From CAZBME01 sp964645835 (GTDB lineage Bacteria > Desulfobacterota > Syntrophia > Syntrophales > UBA8958): a DNA stretch of 64,000 bases. Numbering within the stretch: the first letter of the stretch is position 1; each line of letters opens with the position of its first letter. Positions 1 to 7,780 of this stretch are shown here, piece by piece. Where the stretch lies: contig CAZYDG010000072.1 in the NCBI GenBank assembly GCA_964645835.1, positions 124,001 to 188,000 on the forward strand, read 5' to 3'. The position numbers and the translations under genes were made by a program. The notes beneath the pieces were generated by a model. That model did not search any database. It was not told where the DNA came from and was given only the letters and a program-made list of their open reading frames with translations.

Positions 1-187
1 CGACACCACGGTATTTGACCATTGAATCGACCTGAAGCCCCTGAACCGATTCATCGAAGTAAGCTACATAGACGGCGCCTTTCTCAAAATATTTCGAGGC
101 CCCGATCCAGATGACAAAAGAGACGCCGATCAACACCCCGATTGTGACAAACAGGCCCAGCGCGAATTTTGACGTTTTTCTTGCCAT
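1..187 (-). CDS. mlaD: MlaD/MCE-domain phospholipid transport protein (C-terminal part outside window)
   Basis: This is the substrate-binding, membrane-anchored MCE protein of the Mla system, which moves phospholipids between the inner and outer membranes. The visible 62 residues start MARKTSKFALGLFVTIGV, giving one N-terminal transmembrane helix (about residues 8-31). The start of an MCE domain follows: YFDESVQGLQVDSMVKYRGV, the typical D-S-V-x-G-L-x-x-x-S-x-V-x-Y-x-G-V pattern. The ATG lies 2 nt after the stop of mlaF, so translation is probably coupled. The gene runs off the left edge of the window. The family call is secure; how many MCE domains it has cannot be seen. Confidence 0.9.
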   Translation of the reverse strand, partial: MARKTSKFALGLFVTIGVLIGVSFVIWIGASKYFEKGAVYVAYFDESVQGLQVDSMVKYRGV

Positions 188-189
188 GG

Positions 190-948
190 CTAATCCCCTT
201 TGCGGTTGAAGAAATGGTAGACCCGGGGATCTTCCTTGCACTGCCTCAAGACTTCCGGGCTACCCTCGGCAATGATCCCCTTTTCATCGCGATCAAGCAT
301 GATGACGCGGTGGGCAATACGGAAGATCAGATCCAGGTCATGGGTAACAATAATCATCGTTGTTTGCAAATCGTCATTGAGATACTTTATCAGGTCATAG
401 AGTTCTGCTGACGTGACTGGGTCCAGACCGGCGGACGGTTCATCGCAAAACAGGATCGTCGGATCCATTGCCATGGCCCGGGCAAGACCGGCCCTTTTTT
501 TCATCCCACCTGACAACTCCGAGGGATAGTGATTGTCGTACCCGCCCAGATTGACCATGGCAAGTTTCATCCCCACCACACGATCGATGAAGGCCTGGTC
601 CAGGTCCGTATGCTCCAACAAGGGAAGGGCCACATTCTCGGCAAGGGTCATGGAGCCGATGAGGGCTCCTGATTGGAAGAGAACTCCAATGCCCATTCGT
701 TCCCGATTCAGCTCGTCTTCATCGGCAGCCACGATATCCACATCATGGATCAAAACCCGCCCCTGATCGGCCTTATACAGGCCGATCATGTATTTCAGCA
801 GCGTCGACTTCCCGCAGCCGCTGCCGTCGACAATGGTAAATATTTCTCCCTCGCGTACATGAAAATTGACGTCCCGGAGGATAATGTTATCACAGTAGGC
901 GGCAACCAGATTTTCCACAGTAACAGCTTTTATCTCTTGCTTCGTCAT
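190..948 (-). CDS. mlaF: MlaF-type ABC transporter ATP-binding protein
   Basis: This 252-residue ATPase is the motor of the Mla phospholipid transporter on the cytoplasmic face of the inner membrane. Visible motifs are Walker A GSGCGKST (residues 42-49, with Asp instead of the usual Gly just before it), signature LSGGMKKR, and Walker B LFCDEPSAGLDP with the D-loop, followed by the switch His in IVTHD. The LSGGMxKR signature is characteristic of the Mla/MCE ATPases. It lies between mlaE (11 nt upstream) and mlaD (2 nt downstream), in the usual E-F-D order on one strand. Length is normal for the family. Confidence 0.95.
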   Translation of the reverse strand: MTKQEIKAVTVENLVAAYCDNIILRDVNFHVREGEIFTIVDGSGCGKSTLLKYMIGLYKADQGRVLIHDVDIVAADEDELNRERMGIGVLFQSGALIGSMTLAENVALPLLEHTDLDQAFIDRVVGMKLAMVNLGGYDNHYPSELSGGMKKRAGLARAMAMDPTILFCDEPSAGLDPVTSAELYDLIKYLNDDLQTTMIIVTHDLDLIFRIAHRVIMLDRDEKGIIAEGSPEVLRQCKEDPRVYHFFNRKGD

Positions 949-959
949 GACGCGCCTGC

Positions 960-2102
960 CTAATGGATATAGTGAAGCAGGATGGCAAAAGCCGAATCTG
1001 CAATAATGATCAGAAATATGGCTGAGACGACGGCTGATGTTGTCGCTTCACCGACAGCCTCTGCACCGCCCAGAACTTGAAACCCGCGCTGACACCCGAT
1101 CCCTGCGATAAGCGTCGCAAAAACACACGATTTGACGAGGCTTGTCACCAGATCGAACAGATCGAGACCTTCCAGAGATTGATGGACATAGGCATTGATG
1201 GTAAGGTCCAAACCGATGACGCCAACAAGCAATCCCCCCATGATTCCAAACAGCATGGCATAAAGTGTGAGTAGGGGCACAACGGCCATGGCGGCGATCA
1301 CCTTGGGTACGGCAAGGAAACGGATAGGATCGAACCCCATCGTCGTTAATGCATCGACCTCTTCGTTGACCATCATCGTGCCGATCTCGGCGGCAAAGGC
1401 AGATCCCGAACGTCCGGCCACGATGATGGCCGTCATCATCGGCCCAAGTTCTTTTACGATGGCAATGCTTACGAGAGACGCCACATAGATGTTGGCGCCG
1501 AACTGCTTCAACTGAAGGGAAGACATAAAGGCCATGATTAAACCGATAAGAAGGCTGATCAGACCGACAATGGGCAATGCCTCGGCGCCGGCCTTTTTCA
1601 TATAGAAGACCACATCGCCCCAGCGAATCGACCGAAGCTGAAAGAGGCTGGCTCCCAAAGCCGTCACCAGTTCTCCCAGAAAGGTCATGACGGACACGAA
1701 ATCTCTGCCGAGCGAAAGGGCGCTTTCCCCGACTGCTTCAAAGAAGTTAGACGACCCCTTTCCTTCATGAAGGGGCGGAATCATTACGGCTAAGCCGGCG
1801 ATGATCGCCAAAAGGCCCTCAATTTCCCGGCTTGCTCCTTCCAGGGCGAAGGGGATGCCTAGTTCGCGCACCCGCTCTTTCATCCGGATGAGGGCCAGGG
1901 CGCCGGCGCTGTCCAGATGCGACAGGCCGGCAATATCAACCGTCACGGACGAAGGTGCATCTTTTTCGAACAACTGGTGCCCGGCAATCAGAAAACTCTT
2001 CAGGGTTTCTACAACAAGGCGTCCCGAAAGGGTAAGCGTGACATTCCCTTCGGCAACGTCCGTCCGGCTCAGGGTAAAGTTGTTCTTTTTATCGGCATGC
2101 AT
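960..2102 (-). CDS. mlaE: MlaE-type permease with N-terminal STAS domain
   Basis: This 380-residue protein fuses an N-terminal STAS domain (about residues 12-110, with the VDIAGLSHLDSAGALAL segment typical of STAS/MlaB folds) to an MlaE permease domain (about 125-380) with five or six hydrophobic helices. The permease carries the conserved IVAGRSGSAFAAEIGTM motif. In E. coli the STAS partner MlaB is a separate protein; here it is built into the permease, an arrangement seen in other Proteobacteria. The gene begins 4 nt after the lytic transglycosylase stop and precedes mlaF. It forms the membrane channel for lipid exchange. Confidence 0.92.
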   Translation of the reverse strand: MHADKKNNFTLSRTDVAEGNVTLTLSGRLVVETLKSFLIAGHQLFEKDAPSSVTVDIAGLSHLDSAGALALIRMKERVRELGIPFALEGASREIEGLLAIIAGLAVMIPPLHEGKGSSNFFEAVGESALSLGRDFVSVMTFLGELVTALGASLFQLRSIRWGDVVFYMKKAGAEALPIVGLISLLIGLIMAFMSSLQLKQFGANIYVASLVSIAIVKELGPMMTAIIVAGRSGSAFAAEIGTMMVNEEVDALTTMGFDPIRFLAVPKVIAAMAVVPLLTLYAMLFGIMGGLLVGVIGLDLTINAYVHQSLEGLDLFDLVTSLVKSCVFATLIAGIGCQRGFQVLGGAEAVGEATTSAVVSAIFLIIIADSAFAILLHYIH

Positions 2103-2106
2103 GTGA

Positions 2107-3063
2107 TCAGCCTTCCCTGTTTATTCGGCCCCGCTGTTTTTTCGTTCCTTTTGAATTGCCTTGCAATCGGTCCGCCACGGCAAGAACCGTATTGGCATAA
2201 ATGTGGCTTCGATTGTAGGTCAAAATCACATTGTGGCGGCTTCCTCTGTCCATGCGGCATGTCCAGCCGTTCATACGTAAATAATTACCGATACTGTAGA
2301 GGGCATCCGGCGAGGAAAACAGATCCACATGACCCTTGTCTCCCGCATCTACACCATAGAGAAACACATTGGACGGCATGAATTGGCAAATACCGATAGC
2401 GCCGTAGACGGACCCGGGAATGGACAAGGGATCACCGCCGGTTTGCCTGGCATAGCGAATCAATGCTTTCAGTTCATTGTACGCCCAGTCGGACTTCTCC
2501 CGGCACCTGCCCCGGGCGTAATCATACGCTCCGGGCATGGACAATTCCTTTTTCAGGTGGTCCCGCACCATGTCCAGATCCCCGCACAGGGCCATACTGG
2601 CCAGGACATTAAATGCCTTGCGCGTTCCCGTGTTGCTGCCCAGACGGGTTTCGACCATGAGAATGGAAACGATCACCGTTTCAGGAACACAATATTGATT
2701 ACGAATTTTCTCCAGAATAGCCCGATGCTCCGTATAGAATGCCCGGGCAAGGTTTATCGAAGCGGGCCTCAAATATCCCTTATGGACCTTCTTCGTCTTG
2801 AGACTCTGAAATGTAGCAGGATTTTGGTCCTTTGTGCGGATAAGGGTCCGCAGCTTTATCACCATGGGCGCCGGGTCGAATTGGACTTGGGAACGCAAAA
2901 AGAGGCTGCGCACATAGGCCTCGTCGAAACCGTCGGCAATCAGACGATCAACCAGAGGTGTCCAGTCTGCATGCGCACAACCGGGCGTGAAGAGGTAAAA
3001 GATGAAAGCGGCTACCCCCCAAATGAAAGACAGGTATAAGGCTTGGCGGCGGTGAAAAATAAT
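2107..3063 (-). CDS. MltB-like lytic murein transglycosylase with probable ATT start
   Basis: This is a secreted peptidoglycan-cleaving enzyme of the SLT_2/MltB (GH103) family. It shows the catalytic-Glu segment MVETRLG and the GAIGICQFMPSN motif. The first ATG/GTG/TTG in frame is a GTG at 2913, but the MltB-typical sequence LVDRLIADGFDEAYVRSLF runs straight through it. Reading back gives a signal peptide (RRQALYLSFIWGVAAFIFYL, cleavage probably after AHA) and no ATG, GTG or TTG before the mutS stop. A strong Shine-Dalgarno, TAAGGAGG (3072-3079), stands 8 nt before an ATT at 3061-3063. I therefore place the start there (318 aa). ATT starts are rare; a sequencing error is the alternative. Confidence 0.8.
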   Translation of the reverse strand: MIFHRRQALYLSFIWGVAAFIFYLFTPGCAHADWTPLVDRLIADGFDEAYVRSLFLRSQVQFDPAPMVIKLRTLIRTKDQNPATFQSLKTKKVHKGYLRPASINLARAFYTEHRAILEKIRNQYCVPETVIVSILMVETRLGSNTGTRKAFNVLASMALCGDLDMVRDHLKKELSMPGAYDYARGRCREKSDWAYNELKALIRYARQTGGDPLSIPGSVYGAIGICQFMPSNVFLYGVDAGDKGHVDLFSSPDALYSIGNYLRMNGWTCRMDRGSRHNVILTYNRSHIYANTVLAVADRLQGNSKGTKKQRGRINREG

Positions 3064-3071
3064 GATTGGAC

Positions 3072-3079
3072 CCTCCTTA
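3072..3079 (-). promoter_or_regulatory. Strong ribosome binding site that sets the ATT start
   Basis: TAAGGAGG overlaps the TAA stop of mutS and is spaced 8 nt from ATT at 3063. No canonical start codon is in range in the reading frame, so this site argues for initiation at ATT for the lytic transglycosylase. Confidence 0.6.
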
Positions 3080-5710
3080 GAGCTTGTCCCCCCCGAAACG
3101 ATCCTTCCAGGCGCACAACCGGCTCAAAGCATCCAGGGGTGTCAGCTGCATAACATCCATATCTTTCAATTCGCTGATAATGCTATCCTCATCGGTAAAA
3201 AAAAGGCTGAGTTGTTCCTGACGGGGGGCCCGCGTTCCGCCTTTGCGGCTCCGCGATAACCTGGGCATACCCGATTGATCGAGTTCCCCGTTCTCCAGGT
3301 TGTGGAGGATCTCTTTGGCGCGGCCGATCACTTCGTCGGGAATGCCGGCGATCTTGGCCACCTGAATGCCGTAACTCCGGCTCGTCCCACCCTCCATGAT
3401 CTTGCGGAGAAAAATAATCTTGTCCCCCCACTCCCGTACGGCAATATTGTAGTTTTTAACGCCTTCCCTGGTCGCCGCCAGCTCCAGAAGCTGATGATAA
3501 TGGGTAGCAAAAAGGGTGCGGGCACCCAATGTCTTGGCACCGCTGATATACTCAGCCACGGCCCAGGCAATGCTGAGGCCGTCGAAGGTACTGGTCCCCC
3601 GGCCTACTTCATCGAGGATGATGAGACTCCTCGGAGTAGCGTTTTTCAGGATATTGGCTACCTCGTTCATCTCCACCATGAAGGTGCTCTGTCCACGGGA
3701 TAGGTTGTCTGAAGCGCCAATACGGGTAAAAATCCTGTCAACAACGCCGATGGTCGCTTTCGCCGCCGGGACAAAACTCCCCATCTGGGCCATGATTGCA
3801 ATAAGAGCTACTTGCCGGATAAATGTCGATTTACCGGCCATGTTGGGGCCCGTAATAACCAGGAAGCGATTGTCCTGTCCGTCGAGGCGGGTATCATTGG
3901 GTACAAAACGGTCGCCCTGAAGCAGCCGTTCCACCACGGGATGGCGGCCGTCGACAATCTCAATGCCGTCACCGCCGTCAACAACGGGACAGCAGTATTG
4001 ATACCGTTCCGCAACCTCCGCCAGCGTGGCCAGGGCGTCGAGATCGGCCAGGCAGGAAGCAGTCGTTTGAATCCGCCGGACCTCCCGGACAATTCGTTGC
4101 CTTACGGCAGTAAAGAGCTCATATTCCATCTGCCGTCTGCGCTCCTCGGCATTCAGGACGTCATGTTCATACTCTTTAAGGGCCTGATTGATATAACGCT
4201 CGGCATTGACGAGGGTCTGCTTGCGCACATAATCACCGGGAACGAGAGAAGCGTTGGCCTTGGTCACTTCGATGTAATAGCCAAAGACGCTGTTGAATCC
4301 CACCTTGAGAGACGGGATGCCCGTCCGCTTTTTCTCCTCGGCTTCAAGGGCCGCAATGCCTTTCTTGCCGTCCCGGGAAAGACCGATCAGGATGTCCAGC
4401 TCAGGGTTATAGCCCTCTCTGATCATACGGCCCTCACGAAGAGTGGCCGGTGGGTCCTCCGCAATGGATTGCCCGATCAGGTCACGTATATCGGCCATTT
4501 CGTCAATGCCCGCCGCAATAGCTGAGACAAGCGGCGAAGGTACAGGTTCGATCAAACGGCGAATTTCCGGCAACTGATCAAGAGAAAGCTTGAGAGCATT
4601 GAGATCCCGGGCGTTGGCGGTATCCATGGCAATTCGCGCCCCCAAACGTTCCAGATCATAGATGGCTGAAAGGACATGCCGCACGTTTTCCCGGAGGAGG
4701 TGGTTTTCCCGAAGTTCGTAGACAGCGCTCAGACGGGCCTTGATCCTGGTGGCATCGGCAAGAGGGTAATGAAGCCACCAACGCAGACGACGCCCGCCCA
4801 TGGCCGTTACCGTTTCATCCAGGACATCCAGAAGTGAGCCTTTCTTCTTACCTTCCTGAATGGTGGCAAACAATTCGAGGGTTTGCTTGGCGATATCGTC
4901 GATAATCAGATATTCGCCGGTTCGGTATTCATCCAGGCGGTTAATATGGCCCAGATGGTCTTTCTGTGTCTCTTCGATATAGCGCAGGACCGCCCCAGCG
5001 GCAGCCATAACGGCTGGCCTGCGGTCCAGAGCAAGGCCCTCGATCGTCTCCTCGGCAAAATATCGCCTCACTCTCTGGCCCGAAGCGTCCTGATCAAAAT
5101 AATCTTCAGAGAAACGGTTGATCCTGCATGAAGAACCCTCTCGAGCCCAGAGCCTCCTGAGGGCCGGTTCGTGAAAGTCATCGACAACAATGACCTCGCG
5201 GAAGTTCAGACCGGCAATCTCGGTATAAAAGTCTTTCTCATCGAATTCGGCCACACGGAATTCTCCCGTGGAGATATCGGCAAAGGCCAGGCCGTACCTT
5301 CCATCGGTAAAGAAAAGTGCCGCAAGAAAATTATTTTCCTTGGCATCCAGGTTATCGGGATCGACAACGAGCCCCGGTGTAACAACACGTATAACGTCTC
5401 GCTTCACAACCCCTTTGGCCTGTTTGGGGTCCTCCAGTTGTTCGCAGACGGCCACCTTGAATCCCTTTTCGATCATCCTGGCGATGTAGGATGACGCCGC
5501 ATGATAGGGAAAACCACACAGGGGAATGCTGTCTGCCTTGTTCTTATTGCGGGTTGTCAGGGTAATATCGAGAACTTTCGATGCCGTAACGGCATCGTCA
5601 AAAAACATCTCATAGAAATCCCCCATGCGGAAAAAAAGGATACAATCGGCGTATTGGGATTTTAATTCTACATACTGTTTCATAGCCGGGGTCAGATCGG
5701 TTACTCCCAT
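3077..5710 (-). CDS. mutS: DNA mismatch repair protein MutS
   Basis: This 877-residue protein recognises mismatches and has normal MutS length. The N-terminal mismatch-binding motif FFRMGDFYEMF sits near residue 26. Walker A is GPNMAGKST and Walker B is ILDEVGRGTSTFDG, with the expected ATHYHQL segment following. The C-terminal tail ends in the short beta-clamp/MutL-contact-like region. The ATG overlaps the last codons of the upstream membrane-protein gene by 10 nt (ATGGGAGTAA). The gene leads the lytic transglycosylase-mla genes on the same strand, so they may be co-transcribed, although function does not connect them. Confidence 0.97.
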   Translation of the reverse strand: MGVTDLTPAMKQYVELKSQYADCILFFRMGDFYEMFFDDAVTASKVLDITLTTRNKNKADSIPLCGFPYHAASSYIARMIEKGFKVAVCEQLEDPKQAKGVVKRDVIRVVTPGLVVDPDNLDAKENNFLAALFFTDGRYGLAFADISTGEFRVAEFDEKDFYTEIAGLNFREVIVVDDFHEPALRRLWAREGSSCRINRFSEDYFDQDASGQRVRRYFAEETIEGLALDRRPAVMAAAGAVLRYIEETQKDHLGHINRLDEYRTGEYLIIDDIAKQTLELFATIQEGKKKGSLLDVLDETVTAMGGRRLRWWLHYPLADATRIKARLSAVYELRENHLLRENVRHVLSAIYDLERLGARIAMDTANARDLNALKLSLDQLPEIRRLIEPVPSPLVSAIAAGIDEMADIRDLIGQSIAEDPPATLREGRMIREGYNPELDILIGLSRDGKKGIAALEAEEKKRTGIPSLKVGFNSVFGYYIEVTKANASLVPGDYVRKQTLVNAERYINQALKEYEHDVLNAEERRRQMEYELFTAVRQRIVREVRRIQTTASCLADLDALATLAEVAERYQYCCPVVDGGDGIEIVDGRHPVVERLLQGDRFVPNDTRLDGQDNRFLVITGPNMAGKSTFIRQVALIAIMAQMGSFVPAAKATIGVVDRIFTRIGASDNLSRGQSTFMVEMNEVANILKNATPRSLIILDEVGRGTSTFDGLSIAWAVAEYISGAKTLGARTLFATHYHQLLELAATREGVKNYNIAVREWGDKIIFLRKIMEGGTSRSYGIQVAKIAGIPDEVIGRAKEILHNLENGELDQSGMPRLSRSRKGGTRAPRQEQLSLFFTDEDSIISELKDMDVMQLTPLDALSRLCAWKDRFGGDKL

Positions 5711-6096
5711 CGCCCGCCTCTGTTCTTATGCAATTCTATATAGTCTACCTTACCTGATTCATTAATGAATTTACTTAGAATCCAGTTCACGACGCTGATG
5801 ATCACGGCGCCTAAAACTGCGGGCCAAAAACCGGTCACATCGAATCCCGGAATGACGCCGGCCGTCATTTTCAGGAGAAAGGCATTGATCAAAAATGTAA
5901 ACAGCCCCAGGGTCAGGATATTCAGGGGCAGCGTCAGAAGCAGGAGGATCGGCTTGAGCAAGACATTGAGGATACCGAGAACGGCAGCAGCCGAAAGAAC
6001 GGACACAAAACCGGTGATCCGGATACCATCTATCAAATGGGCGGCAAGCAGAATGGCCGCCGTCAGGATCAGCCACCGGATAAAAAGACCTTTCAT
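5701..6096 (-). CDS. Phage-holin-4-superfamily (PF04020-like) membrane protein
   Basis: This 131-residue integral membrane protein has four hydrophobic segments: residues about 5-22, 28-50, 55-75 and 88-108. It carries the LNVLLKPILLLLTLPLNILTLGLFTFLINAFLL core typical of the YvlD/phage-holin-4 family (quoted here as a description of residues about 44-75). It ends with a short charged cytoplasmic tail. Function in the family is unknown; members are small inner-membrane proteins, sometimes linked to envelope stress. Its stop overlaps the mutS start by 10 nt, so it is the first gene of that run. Confidence 0.8.
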   Translation of the reverse strand: MKGLFIRWLILTAAILLAAHLIDGIRITGFVSVLSAAAVLGILNVLLKPILLLLTLPLNILTLGLFTFLINAFLLKMTAGVIPGFDVTGFWPAVLGAVIISVVNWILSKFINESGKVDYIELHKNRGGRWE

Positions 6097-6130
6097 TTCC
6101 CCCCTTCCTTAATTCAGAACACAGAAAAAA

Positions 6131-6625
6131 CTATTCAAACAACTCGAATCTTTCTTTCTTGGCGTTACAGATCGGACATTCGTCGGGGAGCACCCCATCG
6201 GAGACGAATCCGCAAACCTTGCAGACATAATAGGAGGTCTGCCGTTCTTCCATGAAATGATTCATGGCCTCCTTGTAGAGTTTCGCGTGTATTTCCTCCA
6301 CATCACGGCTCTGACTGAAATGCAGGACAGCGGCCCTGTTGCCCTCCGCTTCGGCCAGTTTGACGAACTGGTCATAGGCAACCTCTGCAATGTTCTGCTC
6401 CGATTCGAAACTAGCCGCCAGGTTTTCTTCCGTACTTTTGACTTCTCTCAAAAGGGTTAAGGCCCTCTTGCCATGAATCTCTTCGGAAAAGGCAATTACG
6501 GAAAAAAGCTTTTCCATTTGCGTATAGCCTTCCTGCCTTGCTTTTTCGGCATAAACCTTTAATCTCAGGGCCGCTTTCGCTTCTCCCGTGTAAGCCTGAT
6601 GTAACGCATCCTTGATATCAGCCAT
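6131..6625 (-). CDS. Rubrerythrin
   Basis: This 164-residue non-haem iron protein reduces hydrogen peroxide in anaerobes. The N-terminal part is a ferritin-like di-iron four-helix bundle (E-A-K-A and E-E-I-H segments). The C-terminal part is a rubredoxin-like FeS4 domain with CKVCG and CPIC. An in-frame TTG at 6646 would extend it, but family members start at MADIKDALxxA, and the ATG at 6625 has a purine-rich AAGAAAGGG upstream. Its gene follows the rubredoxin gene by 26 nt; rubredoxin is the likely electron donor. Confidence 0.93.
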   Translation of the reverse strand: MADIKDALHQAYTGEAKAALRLKVYAEKARQEGYTQMEKLFSVIAFSEEIHGKRALTLLREVKSTEENLAASFESEQNIAEVAYDQFVKLAEAEGNRAAVLHFSQSRDVEEIHAKLYKEAMNHFMEERQTSYYVCKVCGFVSDGVLPDECPICNAKKERFELFE

Positions 6626-6651
6626 CAAAATATACCCTTTCTTCAAACGAG

Positions 6652-6810
6652 TTATTCCGGCGAAAACTCATCCTTTCCGGAACCGCAAATAGGACAGACC
6701 CAATCATCGGGCAAATTTTCAAACGGCGTTCCCGCCGGCACTCCTCCATCCACATCACCTTCCGCCGGATCATAAACATAACCACAGATATTACAAACAT
6801 ATTTTTTCAT
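6652..6810 (-). CDS. Rubredoxin
   Basis: This 52-residue electron carrier has the complete rubredoxin FeS4 site: CNICGYVYDP near the N terminus and CPICGSGKDEF near the C terminus, with the family sequence DVDGGVPAGTPFENLPDDWV between them. A good ribosome binding site (GGGAGG, 8 nt away) precedes the ATG. It sits directly upstream of rubrerythrin, and the flavodiiron protein gene lies 1 kb further upstream. Both enzymes accept electrons from rubredoxin, so the group is a typical anaerobic oxygen/peroxide detoxification set. Confidence 0.95.
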   Translation of the reverse strand: MKKYVCNICGYVYDPAEGDVDGGVPAGTPFENLPDDWVCPICGSGKDEFSPE

Positions 6811-6842
6811 CTAATATCCTCCCAAAAATATTTCGGTTCATT

Positions 6843-7036
6843 GCAGACTATTGAAAAACGTCCATCTGCTGCGTTGCACTGCAAGCTTCCCCGGCTTTCG
6901 CCGGGGCAGGCTACATCGGCGCACTTCTCTGTACGACTCATTCCTCAGCTTTTGCGCGTCTTGCATCTGGGCATCCCGGATCAGTTCCGGGACAAGCTTT
7001 TGAACAGCCTGCCAAAATCGAGTTTTTCAACAAGTA
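6843..7036. repeat. Interspersed palindromic repeat, family A, copy 1
   Basis: The outer ends are inverted copies: GCAGACTATTGAAAAACG at the left and CGAGTTTTTCAACA at the right. The interior holds CATCTGCTGCGTTGCACTGC and TCAGCTTTTGCGCGTCTTGCATCTGG, both found again in the copies at 11533, 60944 and (in part) elsewhere. Two extra hairpins are nested inside: CCCCGGCTTTCGCCGGGG and TCCCGGATCAGTTCCGGGA. No protein is encoded. The element separates the hemopexin-repeat gene from rubredoxin, so the rubredoxin promoter must lie in or near it. Confidence 0.85.
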
Positions 7037-7040
7037 GACC

Positions 7041-7769
7041 TCACCACTTGAAACCAGGCCAGGCCGGGCTCTCTATCTTCTTCGGATAATCCAGGTCCGC
7101 CTGATCTTTATTGATATCATATCGTATATACTCATTGTCCTTGAAGAAATAGGCCTTCCCATTGCCCCAGTTTATCACGTCGTCGATACCATCTTTCCAT
7201 ATCATGCCCGGCCATGTCTTTTCATTGATGGGTTTAGGATAGCCGGAGTCGGCCCGGTCGGCAGCAATATCGTAGCGAATATATTCGCTGCCTTTAAAAA
7301 AATAGACTTTGCCATTGCCCCAATTGACGGCAGCGTCGATGCCCCCGGTCCAGATCATCCCCGGCCATGTCTTGTCGTTGATGGGCTTGGGAAATCCCGG
7401 ATCGGCACGATCTGCGTTAATATCATACCGGACATATTCCTTGTCCTTGAAGAAGTATGCCTTGCCGTTGCCCCAGTTAACCACGGCATCGACTTCCGTC
7501 CAGGGAAGACCGGGCCAGGTCTGGCTGTTGACGGGTTTGGGATAACCAGGATCGGGCCGGTCCCCCAAGAGGTCGTCAGCCATGTTGGGACGAACGGTGT
7601 AACGCATAAATAGGCCGTCCTTAAAGAAGTAAGCCTTGCCGTTGCCCCAGTTTACTGAAGCACCGACCATCTTTTCGGGAGCATATTTCTCCGCCTGGGC
7701 AGGCACGGCTATGGTAATGGCAATAATGATCGCTAATAACAATACGCCTTGTTTTCCAAACGTTTTCAT
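7041..7769 (-). CDS. Secreted four-bladed hemopexin-repeat protein
   Basis: This 242-residue protein has a clear signal peptide (MKTFGKQGVLLLAIIIAITI, cleavage after PAQA). Four tandem hemopexin-like repeats follow, each with the core VNWGNGKAYFFKDxEYxRYD and ending in TWPGxxW; four repeats make one complete beta-propeller. The first repeat is longer, with an RPNMADDLLGD insert. Such propellers usually bind proteins, metals or haem; the ligand here is unknown. It starts 11 nt after the flavodiiron stop, so the two are probably co-transcribed. I chose the ATG at 7769 because it has a GGAGGGACC leader and a clean signal peptide; the upstream extension is a shadow. Confidence 0.85.
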   Translation of the reverse strand: MKTFGKQGVLLLAIIIAITIAVPAQAEKYAPEKMVGASVNWGNGKAYFFKDGLFMRYTVRPNMADDLLGDRPDPGYPKPVNSQTWPGLPWTEVDAVVNWGNGKAYFFKDKEYVRYDINADRADPGFPKPINDKTWPGMIWTGGIDAAVNWGNGKVYFFKGSEYIRYDIAADRADSGYPKPINEKTWPGMIWKDGIDDVINWGNGKAYFFKDNEYIRYDINKDQADLDYPKKIESPAWPGFKW

Positions 7770-7780
7770 GGTCCCTCCCT

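Noticed and set aside
6841..7089. 82-codon plus-strand frame over the first repeat
   Set aside because: It consists of repeat sequence and antisense of the hemopexin gene; no ribosome binding site, and frames are not kept in other copies.
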